Source of the DNA: Thermovenabulum sp049723235
GTDB lineage: Bacteria > Bacillota > Thermosediminibacteria > Thermosediminibacterales > Thermosediminibacteraceae
NCBI RefSeq assembly: GCF_049723235.1
Contig: NZ_JBNARB010000002.1
Location: 1 to 64,000, forward strand
Direction: 5' to 3'
Length of the DNA stretch: 64,000 nucleotides
The first letter of the stretch is position 1. The number at the start of each line of letters is the position of its first letter. Shown here in pieces: positions 8,971-16,395 of the stretch. The position numbers and the translations under genes were made by a program. The notes beneath the pieces are model-generated. The model did not search any database and had not been told where the DNA came from. It saw only the letters and a list, made by a program, of their open reading frames with translations.

Positions 8971-9201
8971 TCATCTTCTCTTCATTTTCTTTTCAACCTC
9001 TTCAAAGGCTTTAAAGGAAAAATCGAAGGCATTTATGTTTTCTCCTTTTATTTCTTCGTAAAGCTCTGCCCTCAAAATTTTTACTCCTTTCGGGGCGTTT
9101 ATCCCCAGTTTCACCCTGTCCCCGTCGATTTCGACAACGGTTATTTCCACCTCATCGCCTATCAAAAGTTTTTCTCCCTTTTTCCTTGAAAGGACGAGCA
9201 T
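8971..9201 (-). CDS. csrA: carbon storage regulator CsrA (translational repressor)
   Basis: CsrA is a small dimeric RNA-binding protein that blocks translation at GGA motifs; in Firmicutes its main target is the flagellin message and FliW is its antagonist. The 76-residue product opens with MLVLSRKKGEKLLIGDEVEI, carries GDRVKLGINAPKGVKILRAELYEEI, and has the basic C-terminus usual for the family. It lies 1 bp after fliW, the standard pairing. Flagellin, which normally follows csrA, is not here; a wbpE-like gene takes that place. Confidence 0.97.
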   Translation of the reverse strand: MLVLSRKKGEKLLIGDEVEITVVEIDGDRVKLGINAPKGVKILRAELYEEIKGENINAFDFSFKAFEEVEKKMKRR

Positions 9202-9202
9202 T

Positions 9203-9649
9203 TTAGTTTTCCTTTTCTTTTTCTTTAAATATTGCTATGGGCTGTTTTATTTGATATTCGGGGTTTTCGGCGATGAGCTGGGCACCCAAGCGTTCAAGAG
9301 GGTTTAATACTACCGGGGCTTTCAGGTTTACCGTTGTCCTGTTTACATCGGAAGGGACGGTAAGGATGGATAAAACTACCGCATCCTCGATAGAGTTAAG
9401 ATTCAGGTTTTTCAAATCGCCTTCAGATATTACTGGGTCGTAGTCAGGAAAAAAGTTCACGGGGTCAATTACGGGAAGGGCAAAGCTTTTTTCTTCCACC
9501 GACTGAAGCCATTTTATGATATCGCTTCCGGGATGGTCTATGAGGATAAATCTTTTTAAGTTCTCAAATCCAATGATGCCGTTTTTAAAGTTTATTATCT
9601 TTTCTTCTTCGATTTCCATTTCACCGAAAAATTTTGTTTCTATCTTCAT
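9203..9649 (-). CDS. fliW: flagellar assembly factor FliW
   Basis: FliW binds both flagellin and CsrA: when flagellin is exported, freed FliW sequesters CsrA and lifts repression. The 148-residue product has the family pattern IETKFFGEMEIEEEKIINFKNGIIGFENLKRF and the central LPVIDPVNFFPDY, followed by TVNLKAPVVLNP. It is directly upstream of csrA, so both proteins of the switch are co-expressed. The region upstream is occupied by a nucleotidyltransferase/HEPN pair rather than abutting the DUF6470 gene as in Bacillus. Confidence 0.96.
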   Translation of the reverse strand: MKIETKFFGEMEIEEEKIINFKNGIIGFENLKRFILIDHPGSDIIKWLQSVEEKSFALPVIDPVNFFPDYDPVISEGDLKNLNLNSIEDAVVLSILTVPSDVNRTTVNLKAPVVLNPLERLGAQLIAENPEYQIKQPIAIFKEKEKEN

Positions 9650-9688
9650 TTTGCTTTCCTCCGTTTTAGTTTAGGTCTATGTTTTGAT

Positions 9689-10084
9689 TTATTCCCCGAT
9701 ATACCTTTCCGCACAATTTTTTAGCTCTCTCAATAACCCAACGTAAAAAGACTTTATCTTATTGTAAATCGCCTTAGCTTCCTTTTCATCGTAAATATGA
9801 GAGGTCTTATTCCTGTCAATCATCATATCTATCCACGCCTCTCCATCGGATACTAATCCTGCTTTGTAACCTTCCTTAATTGCGCTTCTCGGGCTTTTAA
9901 CTTCAATTCCTTCATATTCAAGAATATCCTTAAGGAGTTTCCATGCAAGTTCAAAGGTAAACTCAAACCTCTGGATAACTCCATCTATAATTATCTCATT
10001 CGAAGGTTCAAAATTTATGCCTTCTTCCAGCCTTTGCAAAGCATTTTTAAAGTCATTAAACCTTTCAATTATCCTTTCTCTCAT
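9689..10084 (-). CDS. HI0074-type nucleotidyltransferase-binding HEPN protein (toxin-like partner)
   Basis: This 131-residue all-helical protein belongs to the NTase substrate-binding family (HI0074, PF08780), a HEPN relative. Its distinguishing site is RNKTSHIY, i.e. the R-x4-H-x-Y motif that in HepT toxins forms an RNA-cleaving centre; the aromatic helix FEFTFELAWKLLKDIL is also typical. It overlaps the MNT gene by 20 nt. In the MntA/HepT systems the nucleotidyltransferase AMPylates the HEPN protein to silence it; that such control works here is inference. Its insertion between DUF6470 and fliW is unusual and puts it in the flagellar transcript. Confidence 0.8.
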   Translation of the reverse strand: MRERIIERFNDFKNALQRLEEGINFEPSNEIIIDGVIQRFEFTFELAWKLLKDILEYEGIEVKSPRSAIKEGYKAGLVSDGEAWIDMMIDRNKTSHIYDEKEAKAIYNKIKSFYVGLLRELKNCAERYIGE

Positions 10085-10406
10085 ATATTAAAACCCCATC
10101 CTTAATTATATTTTCTTTCAAGGAATCCTTTTTTAACTTCTCAAAATGAACTACATCAAAGGAAAGGGCGGTATCCATCTCGTTTATTTCATCTACGAGC
10201 AGGTTAAACTCCCTATCCGAAATATTTTCTGAAAAAACGGCTAAATCCACATCCGATGTTTTTTTAAAATCTCCCCTTGCTCGCGAGCCAAAAAGCAATA
10301 CTTTTTGAACACCGGGATAGTTATTAAATATTTTTGACAATTCCTTTAATATTTTATCATCAATATGAACTTCTCTGCCCTTAATCTTTATATTTTCTGA
10401 AGGCAT
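10065..10406 (-). CDS. minimal nucleotidyltransferase (MNT, MntA/HI0073-like)
   Basis: The 113-residue protein is a minimal nucleotidyltransferase of the DNA polymerase beta superfamily. The diagnostic GS-x10-D-x-D motif is seen in LFGSRARGDFKKTSDVDLAVF: the glycine-serine turn and two metal-binding aspartates. A third acidic residue may be in SFDVVHFEKL. Proteins of this size pair with HEPN or HI0074-type partners, as here with the overlapping downstream gene; in characterised MntA/HepT pairs it acts as the antitoxin by nucleotidylating the toxin. The ribosome site before the ATG is weak. Confidence 0.83.
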   Translation of the reverse strand: MPSENIKIKGREVHIDDKILKELSKIFNNYPGVQKVLLFGSRARGDFKKTSDVDLAVFSENISDREFNLLVDEINEMDTALSFDVVHFEKLKKDSLKENIIKDGVLIYERKDN

Positions 10407-10436
10407 AAAATTTTACCGTCCTTTATAATAAAAATA

Positions 10437-11024
10437 TTATCGTCTAATATCTATATACTGACCTACTTTTACAGGAGTGATCTTTATATAAGGGGGTTTT
10501 TCTAAAAAAGGCTTTACCTCGCCGTATTCGTAGGAAACATCCACAGGAAAGGGGGCTACATCCACCTTTACATAGCCTTCCTTTAAATTTGTATCCACCC
10601 TGCCTTCGGAAAAGAAAATTTCAGGCGGGGATTTGGGGATTAAATCTACATTGTAGTCCTTTTCGGGGAAGGCGCTTTCTTCCGCCAAGTTCGAAATGGA
10701 AATGCCTTTTTCTATCGCCCCGAGTTCGTCACCCTCTCTTACTATTTTTTCCACCGCCTGCCAGGTTAAATCCTGGGCCCCATAAAACCACTGCCTTGAA
10801 AGGGTGGGCATGTCGGCGAGGCCTATTTCGGAAAAGGGGGCTTTAAAATCTATTTTTTCAAGTTTCGGGTATTCTATATTTAATTGAAGCTCGGGCTGGC
10901 TTTTTTTCAAATCAAAACCGCCGGTGATGTCACCTTTTATATTCATATTACCTTTTTTGTAATTTATCCCGAGCTCACCAAAGGAAAAACGGATATCAAG
11001 GGTATAAATTTGCATTCTTTTCAC
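10437..11024 (-). CDS. yviE: DUF6470 flagellar-operon protein (YviE-like)
   Basis: The 195-residue protein is of unknown function and belongs to the DUF6470 family (B. subtilis YviE). It starts with a beta-rich IYTLDIRFSFGELGINYKKG, has a central AQDLTWQAVEKIVREGDELGAIEKG helix segment, and ends in a proline-rich PPYIKITPVKVGQYIDIR. In Bacillus the same gene lies between flgL and fliW, so the position here agrees. There is no signal peptide or membrane segment. A terminator at 11287-11306 separates it from flgL, implying its own promoter in the 11025-11286 gap. Confidence 0.8.
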   Translation of the reverse strand: MKRMQIYTLDIRFSFGELGINYKKGNMNIKGDITGGFDLKKSQPELQLNIEYPKLEKIDFKAPFSEIGLADMPTLSRQWFYGAQDLTWQAVEKIVREGDELGAIEKGISISNLAEESAFPEKDYNVDLIPKSPPEIFFSEGRVDTNLKEGYVKVDVAPFPVDVSYEYGEVKPFLEKPPYIKITPVKVGQYIDIRR

Positions 11025-11286
11025 CTTCCAGAAAAACTAGAAAGCAAATAATATTATTGGTAAATAGTGAAAACCTCTCGGCAATAAAAGACATACAAAA
11101 TATACATATAACATAGATAAGCTAAACATATAAACTTAGGAAAAATAATCGCATCTTAAATATTTAGTATATTAGCAATATGAAGAAGATATTTTTACTA
11201 AGAAGTTAAACAATAAAAAACATATGGAATTATCACACAGTCTTTATCATAATTGTGATTTACTAAACTAATGGTAATTATAAAAA
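11025..11286. other. AT-rich gap upstream of the DUF6470-fliW-csrA operon
   Basis: About 260 bp with no ORF or RNA gene that I can support. It must hold the promoter of the minus-strand DUF6470 operon because the preceding flgL unit ends in a terminator. I see a weak match to a sigma-D -10 (GCCGAGAG on the minus strand near 11075-11082) without a TAAA at the right distance, so no promoter is called. Confidence 0.4.
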
Positions 11287-11306
11287 TCGGCCTAAATTCA
11301 GGCCGA
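11281..11306 (-). terminator. intrinsic terminator after flgL
   Basis: A 7-bp perfect stem (TCGGCCT at 11287-11293, AGGCCGA at 11300-11306) with a 6-nt loop; the minus-strand transcript continues into TTTTTA. It ends the comFC-flgM-flgN-flgK-flgL unit. Confidence 0.85.
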
Positions 11307-11312
11307 AAAAAT

Positions 11313-12512
11313 CTATCTCAAAAAGTCCACAAGGCTTGGCTGGATTACCCTTGCTCCCACGGCTAAGGATGCCCTGTAAACGTTTTCTTCCATTTTTAAG
11401 TCCATTATTACCTGTGCAATATCCACATCTTCGGTTTTTGAAAGAAGCGCAGTATAATCTATCCTGTTATTTTCTATCCTCGTTTTTGTAGCTTCTAAGC
11501 GGTTTATCTTTGCACCCACCTGGGAGCGGAATTTTAAAAGGGTGTTTATGGAATTATCCAAATCCGAAAGCTTTGATGAAAGGATTTGAGGATTATCATT
11601 TTTTAACGCATCCTCTATTTCTTCCACTACCTTAAAAATCTCACCGAATACCTCATCGCCGTAAAGGCTAACGTCCATGGTGTTTAACCTGCCGAGGTTG
11701 TACCTCGCAGTATCGTTAGTAAGTTTTACTACGACGGTTCCGTTTCCCAATATGGGGAAATTTTTTAAATCGAGGACAAAATCCTTTGAAGAATCAGGGA
11801 CGCCGTCTATTCTTTGATCATCCGCATCTACGGTAATACCCGTTTTTTGGGCTACTATGTTATTGTCTTTATCTCTGATAACAATATCTGCCGTTTTTGC
11901 AACAGAATCAAAATTGGAAACTTCTAAGCTATATTCTCCCGTAGTTACTCCGCTTCCGATTTTGTTTAAATTAATCGAAGAGGCGTTAAGTTTCGTTCCA
12001 GTATCTGATATAATATCCGCTCTTGTAGGTTTAATAAAAGAAGGATTTGCTACAATCTTCCCGTTTACATCATAAGCAAAAGGAGGAGCATCGGTGAAAA
12101 ATCCTCCGAAAAGGTATCTATTGTTATAAGAGGAGTTGGCCTCCTGAAAAATCTGCTCTTTTAACTGGGTTATTTCGTCTAAAATGGCTTTTCTGTCGCT
12201 TTCCGTTAGGGTGTCGTTTGAGCCGTATACCACAAGCTCCCTTATCCTTTGAAGAATTTCGCCTGTGTTTTGAAGTGCCGTTTCGGTGTTTTGAAGCCAT
12301 GTCACAGCATCGTCCACGTTTTTCGCATACTGGTCTATGGAAAGAAGGGTGTTCCTCAGCCTCATGGCAAAAACAGCAGAAACAGGGTCATCGGATGGAA
12401 GCCTGACCCTCTTGCCTGAAGAAAGCTGGTCCTCCTTCTCTCCGAGCCTTTTTAAGTTGTAGGAAAGGTTTCTCATAAAGGCTTCAGTAAGCATTCCCTG
12501 TGTTACACGCAT
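11313..12512 (-). CDS. flgL: flagellar hook-filament junction protein FlgL (HAP3)
   Basis: FlgL forms the junction layer that adapts the hook to the filament and is exported by the flagellar type III system. The 399-residue product shows the flagellin-like N-terminal helix (RNLSYNLKRLGEKEDQLSSGKRVRLPSDDPVSAVFAM region) and the matching C-terminal helix (IDYTALLSKTEDVDIAQVIMDLKMEENVYRASLAVGARV), which pack as the D0/D1 coiled coil. The central 150-280 part is variable and exposed. It follows flgK by 9 bp. The length is normal for the family. Confidence 0.95.
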   Translation of the reverse strand: MRVTQGMLTEAFMRNLSYNLKRLGEKEDQLSSGKRVRLPSDDPVSAVFAMRLRNTLLSIDQYAKNVDDAVTWLQNTETALQNTGEILQRIRELVVYGSNDTLTESDRKAILDEITQLKEQIFQEANSSYNNRYLFGGFFTDAPPFAYDVNGKIVANPSFIKPTRADIISDTGTKLNASSINLNKIGSGVTTGEYSLEVSNFDSVAKTADIVIRDKDNNIVAQKTGITVDADDQRIDGVPDSSKDFVLDLKNFPILGNGTVVVKLTNDTARYNLGRLNTMDVSLYGDEVFGEIFKVVEEIEDALKNDNPQILSSKLSDLDNSINTLLKFRSQVGAKINRLEATKTRIENNRIDYTALLSKTEDVDIAQVIMDLKMEENVYRASLAVGARVIQPSLVDFLR

Positions 12513-12521
12513 TTTTTATCC

Positions 12522-13931
12522 CTACCTTCCCACAAGCCCCATACGGCTTACTATGGTTTCTATCATCTCATCCATTGCAGTTATCATCCTTGCAGCTGCA
12601 TTGTAGGCATGCTGGTACATTATCATCTTTGCCATTTCTTCATCTATGGAAACGGAGGAAATCTCCTTTCTCCTCTCATCCAGCTGGCTCACCATATATT
12701 CCTGGGCTTGTGCCATCCTTTTTGCCTGCTGGGAATCTATGCCTATCCTTGAAATAAGTGCACTGTAAAAGTCGTCTAAGCTTCCGTTCAGCTCGTTTAA
12801 ATACTTCTGCCTTAAATCCGCAAGCTTTAAGGCATTGCGGTTGTCCCCGGGAATGCCGGTGGAGGTTTCGGCAGCCGCTATCTTTTTTAAATCTCGGGTA
12901 ATTTCAGTGTTTACAAATAAAAGGTCTCCCGAATCCTGGGGATTATACTCAAAAAATTCTACACCCGGGTTTCCGTATAAATCATATCCGCTTTTATGTA
13001 TTTCGTTGAATTTTTCAGCAAATTTTTCGGTAAAGGTTTGTAAATCGTTTAAATATGCCCATACCTTGTTGTCCCTTAATTCGATAAGCCCAACAAGCTC
13101 GCCTTTTTTGGAATTTACATCTATATTAAAGCCTACCCATTTGGGTAGTGCTTTTAAATTCGTCTGGTCAAAGCTTATAGTATTGTAATCGGTGCCTTTG
13201 ACAAGTATTGCCCCACCTACGTTTACCGAAAAGAGCCCGTTTTGGTCTTCGTAGGTTTCTATGTCGACAATTTTTGAAAGCTGGTCCAAAAGAAGATCCC
13301 TTTTATCGCGAAGGTCCGCAGCAGTTGTGCCGCTGAGCTCCATATGCCTTATTTCCCCGTTTAAAGAGGCAATCTGCTTTGCAAGGCTGTTTATCTCGTC
13401 CACCTTTACCGCTATCCTGAAGTTTACGTCACCTAAAATCTCGTTTAACTGCCTGGAGGTGTGGTTTATGGTGTCCGCGAGGGTTATAGCCCTCTCCTTT
13501 ACGGTTTCCCTTATCTCGATAGCCTCGGGGTTTTTCGAAAGCTCTTCCAAAGCCTGCCAGAACTTTGTAAGAACAGAAGAAATTCCTATATCCGAAGGTT
13601 CGGAAAATACCGCTTCCACCTGTTTTAAGATATCCGTCTGAACGCTCCACTGGCCCAGGGACGAGTTTTCATCCCTGTACTGCCGGTCGGTGAAGCTGTC
13701 TCTTATTCTCGTAATATCACCAATAGTTACACCGGTGCCTATCTGCACCGCACCCGCACCGGTAAAAAGCCCTGCAAAAGGTTTTGTATAGGTGGACTCC
13801 AAAACCACCCTCTGCCTTGAATACCCTTCGGTGTTGGCATTTGCTACGTTGTGGGCTACGTTTTCCTGAGCCTTCTGGCTTGCAAAAAGGGCCTTTTTAG
13901 CTATTTCTATCCCGAAAAATCCGGAGTACAT
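12522..13931 (-). CDS. flgK: flagellar hook-associated protein FlgK (HAP1)
   Basis: FlgK is the first hook-filament junction protein. The 469-residue product has the rod/hook-family N-terminus (GIEIAKKALFASQKAQENVAHNVANANTEGYSRQRVV), the FlgK coiled-coil region (LADTINHTSRQLNEI ... VDEINSLAKQIASLN) and the C-terminal helix VSIDEEMAKMIMYQHAYNAAARMITAMDEMIETIVSRMG. It lies between flgN, its chaperone, and flgL, as in Bacillus. At 469 residues it is compact, lacking large surface insertions. Confidence 0.96.
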   Translation of the reverse strand: MYSGFFGIEIAKKALFASQKAQENVAHNVANANTEGYSRQRVVLESTYTKPFAGLFTGAGAVQIGTGVTIGDITRIRDSFTDRQYRDENSSLGQWSVQTDILKQVEAVFSEPSDIGISSVLTKFWQALEELSKNPEAIEIRETVKERAITLADTINHTSRQLNEILGDVNFRIAVKVDEINSLAKQIASLNGEIRHMELSGTTAADLRDKRDLLLDQLSKIVDIETYEDQNGLFSVNVGGAILVKGTDYNTISFDQTNLKALPKWVGFNIDVNSKKGELVGLIELRDNKVWAYLNDLQTFTEKFAEKFNEIHKSGYDLYGNPGVEFFEYNPQDSGDLLFVNTEITRDLKKIAAAETSTGIPGDNRNALKLADLRQKYLNELNGSLDDFYSALISRIGIDSQQAKRMAQAQEYMVSQLDERRKEISSVSIDEEMAKMIMYQHAYNAAARMITAMDEMIETIVSRMGLVGR

Positions 13932-13943
13932 CGGATCCTCTCC

Positions 13944-14450
13944 TCACAATTTTTTATCAATAATCCTCATGCCTTCCTTTTCCGAAACCTTTCCATCCGC
14001 TCCGTATCCCGCTCTAAATTTTCCCGCATCTACGAGAAGTTCGATGGAATTGTTTATAAATTCCAATGCGCTTTTTATTAGCCTTTCGTTTAAACGGTTT
14101 TTTTCGTCCAAATTTTGAAGGGTGCTCCTTAATTTGCCGGTTACTTCGTCCATTTCTTTTTTTATTTCTTCCGGAAAAAGGTTGATCATATAGGAAGAAT
14201 TCACCTTATCCTCATTTAAATTAAAATGAGAAGAAAAGTCTTTTATAAATTCTTGCCTTTCCTCCTCCAATTTTCCGAGTTTCACAATCATTTCCTGTTC
14301 TATTGCTGTTATTTCTTCTAAATGCTTTATATCGTTTTTCACCAGAATGTCCGTTTTTTTCTGTGCTATTTCCAAAAGTTCTTCGTAAATGGAAAGCTGC
14401 TCTTTTAGATTTTTCAAAAGAACCCCGAAATCCACATCTTTTAACTCCAT
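13944..14450 (-). CDS. flgN: FlgN family flagellar export chaperone
   Basis: FlgN keeps FlgK and FlgL soluble and delivers them to the export gate. The product (about 168 residues from the ATG at 14450) is a helical, Lys/Glu-rich coiled coil with the usual FlgN opening: LLKNLKEQLSIYEELLEIAQKKTDILVKNDIKHLEEITAIEQ in pattern. A longer start at 14486 overlaps flgM by 14 nt but has no good ribosome site; GGGGGCG precedes the 14450 ATG. Its place between flgM and flgK makes the call firm despite weak sequence conservation. Confidence 0.9.
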   Translation of the reverse strand: MELKDVDFGVLLKNLKEQLSIYEELLEIAQKKTDILVKNDIKHLEEITAIEQEMIVKLGKLEEERQEFIKDFSSHFNLNEDKVNSSYMINLFPEEIKKEMDEVTGKLRSTLQNLDEKNRLNERLIKSALEFINNSIELLVDAGKFRAGYGADGKVSEKEGMRIIDKKL

Positions 14451-14472
14451 AAAAAAGCGCCCCCATTTTCTG

Positions 14473-14769
14473 TTATATTCTTTCATTTAAAAGGTCTTTG
14501 ATCACCTTCTCGGCAATTTTTTCCGCATTTACCGTGTAGAGCCCTTTTTCTAATTTTTCCTTAATCTCCCTCACCCTGTCTTCCCTCACATCATTTGCTT
14601 TTTTGGCTATTTCAAGGGCTTTCAAAAATTCCTTGCCTTCTGAAGAAAGAACAAGTTCATCTTTTTTTAAGTTAACTTCCTTTTTATCCTCGGGCTTTAC
14701 ATTTTCCTTTCTGGAGTAGGTCTCATATATCTTAAAAATTCCCGGAAAACCGCTTTTCTGGATATTCAT
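14473..14769 (-). CDS. flgM: anti-sigma-28 factor FlgM
   Basis: FlgM binds the flagellar sigma factor (SigD/FliA) until the hook is complete, then is exported, allowing late gene expression. The 98-residue protein has a disordered N-terminal half (Lys/Glu-rich, KPEDKKEVNLKKDELVLS) and the conserved C-terminal sigma-binding part DVREDRVREIKEKLEKGLYTVNAEKIAEKVIKDLL. The DELVLSSEGKEF stretch is also typical. It is the first of the flgMNKL series, with a ribosome site GGAGCGG before ATG. Confidence 0.94.
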   Translation of the reverse strand: MNIQKSGFPGIFKIYETYSRKENVKPEDKKEVNLKKDELVLSSEGKEFLKALEIAKKANDVREDRVREIKEKLEKGLYTVNAEKIAEKVIKDLLNERI

Positions 14770-14902
14770 GCATACCGCTCCTTATATTTTTTCTATTTAT
14801 TTTATCGAAGAATTCTATAGTCGGGGTGAGGGTTAAAAAAACGCTTCTGGGGGCAAAATTCGCATTTTGGGCTTATTTTCTTTTAATTTCTCCTTATATT
14901 TT

Positions 14903-15310
14903 CTAATTTTCATCCCTTCTGTACCTGGTAATATGTATTTTCCCCTTCATATCACCTTTTTTTTCTAAGGGATTATCTTTGGAAAGTCCAAATCCTTTTT
15001 TCATTTCCTCCACACATTTATCGCAGTACCTTCCCGTAAGTATCGGTTCCCCGCACCTTTCACATTTTAAATGTATGTTGATGTTGTTCTTCTTTAATAT
15101 AAGTCTTCCTTCCTTCAAAAATTCCAGAATTTTTTTTACGGGCACTTCGGTCTTTTCGGATATTTCATCCATCGTGGCTGCCGGAACTTCGTAAAGGTAG
15201 TCCCTCACCTTTTTAAAATCCTCTTCTTCTTTTGCAGCACATTCGGGACAAAGATTTCTTGTGGTGTACAAAAAAACCTTCCCGCATACAGGACAATTTC
15301 TTAGTTCCAA
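14903..15310 (-). CDS. yvyF: flagellar operon zinc-finger protein (YvyF/TIGR03826)
   Basis: This 135-residue protein matches the TIGR03826/YvyF flagellar-operon family, of unknown function but conserved between comFC and flgM. It has two zinc-ribbon-like clusters: CPVCGKVFLYTTRNLCPEC near the N-terminus and CERCGEPILTGRYCDKC near residue 80-100. Between them, TMDEISEKTEVPVKKILEFL resembles a small winged-helix segment (MerR/HTH-like), so nucleic-acid binding is plausible. The final KGKIHITRYRRDEN is basic. It overlaps nothing and sits 13 bp after comFC. Confidence 0.85.
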   Translation of the reverse strand: MELRNCPVCGKVFLYTTRNLCPECAAKEEEDFKKVRDYLYEVPAATMDEISEKTEVPVKKILEFLKEGRLILKKNNINIHLKCERCGEPILTGRYCDKCVEEMKKGFGLSKDNPLEKKGDMKGKIHITRYRRDEN

Positions 15311-15323
15311 AATAAAACCCCCT

Positions 15324-16043
15324 TTACCCTCTCGCTAAGGTTATTACGTATACTTTTTTTGCCCCTCCTGAAAGAAGGGCTTTTGCACACTCATCGGCTG
15401 TATTCCCGGTAGTATAGACATCGTCCACCAAAAGTACGTTTTTGCCTCCTACCGGAGAGCCTATCTTAATCTTAAAGGCATCCTTTACATTTTCATCCCT
15501 TTTCTCCCTCGGCAGGGCAGTCTGGTGCTCGGTATTTCTTGTTCTTATTAATGCATCCCTTACCTCTTTTTTTGTCCTTTCCCCCAGCTCCTTTGCAAGA
15601 AGCAGGGATTGGTTGAATCCCCTTTTTTCTTCCCGCTTTTTATGGAGGGGCACCGGAACGATGACCTCTATATCCTCAAATCCGTATCTTTCATACGCCT
15701 CGAACAATTTTTCACCAAAAAAGGTAGAAAGCCTTCTTTCTCCATTGTATTTAAACTCATGAATCAGCCCTTTTAGCACCCCTTCGTATACCCCGTAAGC
15801 CCTGGCCTTCTCAAAATAATGTTTTTTCCTTCTGCAATCATAGCAGTATGTGGATAAATCTTTATATAGGGGTTTTCCGCATTTTTCGCAAAAGGGAGGG
15901 GATATCATTTCTAACCCTGAAAGGCATTCCCCGCAAACGGGCATGCCGTTTTCGATTTTTTTACCGCAAAAGGTGCAGTTTGTTTTAACAGGGTACAGGG
16001 CATTTAAAAATGATTCTGCGATTTTTTTCAGAAAATCTACCAT
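15324..16043 (-). CDS. comFC: ComF family phosphoribosyltransferase-like protein
   Basis: The 239-residue protein has an N-terminal zinc-finger region with paired cysteines (CTFCGKKIENGMPVCGEC and CEKCGKPLYKD ... CYDC) and a type I phosphoribosyltransferase fold ending with the PRPP loop NVLLVDDVYTTGNTADEC. ComFC homologues take part in DNA uptake in Bacillus; in many bacteria the molecular role is unclear. I place the start at the ATG at 16043, preceded by GAGGG, rather than the ATG at 16082, which has no ribosome site. comFA, its usual partner, is not adjacent here. Confidence 0.9.
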   Translation of the reverse strand: MVDFLKKIAESFLNALYPVKTNCTFCGKKIENGMPVCGECLSGLEMISPPFCEKCGKPLYKDLSTYCYDCRRKKHYFEKARAYGVYEGVLKGLIHEFKYNGERRLSTFFGEKLFEAYERYGFEDIEVIVPVPLHKKREEKRGFNQSLLLAKELGERTKKEVRDALIRTRNTEHQTALPREKRDENVKDAFKIKIGSPVGGKNVLLVDDVYTTGNTADECAKALLSGGAKKVYVITLARG

Positions 16044-16122
16044 AATATTTTTCCCTCGTATCTTGTTAGCCTTATATTTCATATTTTAATATTATGAAAA
16101 AACTTCTTAAAGAGGTATTTTT

Positions 16123-16368
16123 ATGAATAAAGAAAAAGATTTCGAAAAAATGAAAGAGCTTTTTGGCACCGAAATTTTGGGGAAATTAGCCTCCTCGGGT
16201 GCTAATAATCCCTGCTTGATAATTCCGATAATTACCTTTTTGATTAGCAAAAAAATACCCTTTACATTAACTTTTACCCCCGAAACTCGAAACAATTTTG
16301 GAAAGGTGGTATTAAACATAACCTTAAGCCAGAAGTTTAGCTTTTCTTTCACCTGGACTTTTGATTAA
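16123..16368 (+). CDS. small protein of unknown function
   Basis: An 81-residue ORF on the plus strand, divergent from comFC and ending at the terminator it shares with hpf. A good ribosome site (AGAGGT, seven bases before ATG) supports it. The protein begins charged (NKEKDFEKMKELFG), then has a hydrophobic stretch (NPCLIIPIITFLISKK) and a beta-like tail rich in F and T (FTLTFTPETRNNFGKVVLNITL). I do not recognise a family. An overlapping minus-strand ORF (16107-16352) lacks a ribosome site and is probably its shadow. Confidence is limited by its size. Confidence 0.5.
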   Translation: MNKEKDFEKMKELFGTEILGKLASSGANNPCLIIPIITFLISKKIPFTLTFTPETRNNFGKVVLNITLSQKFSFSFTWTFD

Positions 16369-16395
16369 AAACCCCGGAGGATTAATACTCCGGGG
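16367..16395. terminator. bidirectional terminator between the small ORF and hpf
   Basis: An 8-bp perfect stem CCCCGGAG (16372-16379)/CTCCGGGG (16388-16395). On the minus strand it is followed by TTTTT, so it ends hpf transcripts and overlaps the hpf stop codon; the plus-strand gene ends just before it. Confidence 0.85.

Noticed and set aside
11070..11110. Sigma-D (FliA) promoter before the DUF6470 operon
   Set aside because: GCCGAGAG resembles the -10, but no TAAA lies 15 bp upstream; the match is too weak to call.
16107..16352. Minus-strand 81-residue ORF opposite the small plus-strand gene
   Set aside because: It has no ribosome site and its hydrophobic pattern is the mirror of the plus-strand frame, which has a good AGAGGT site.
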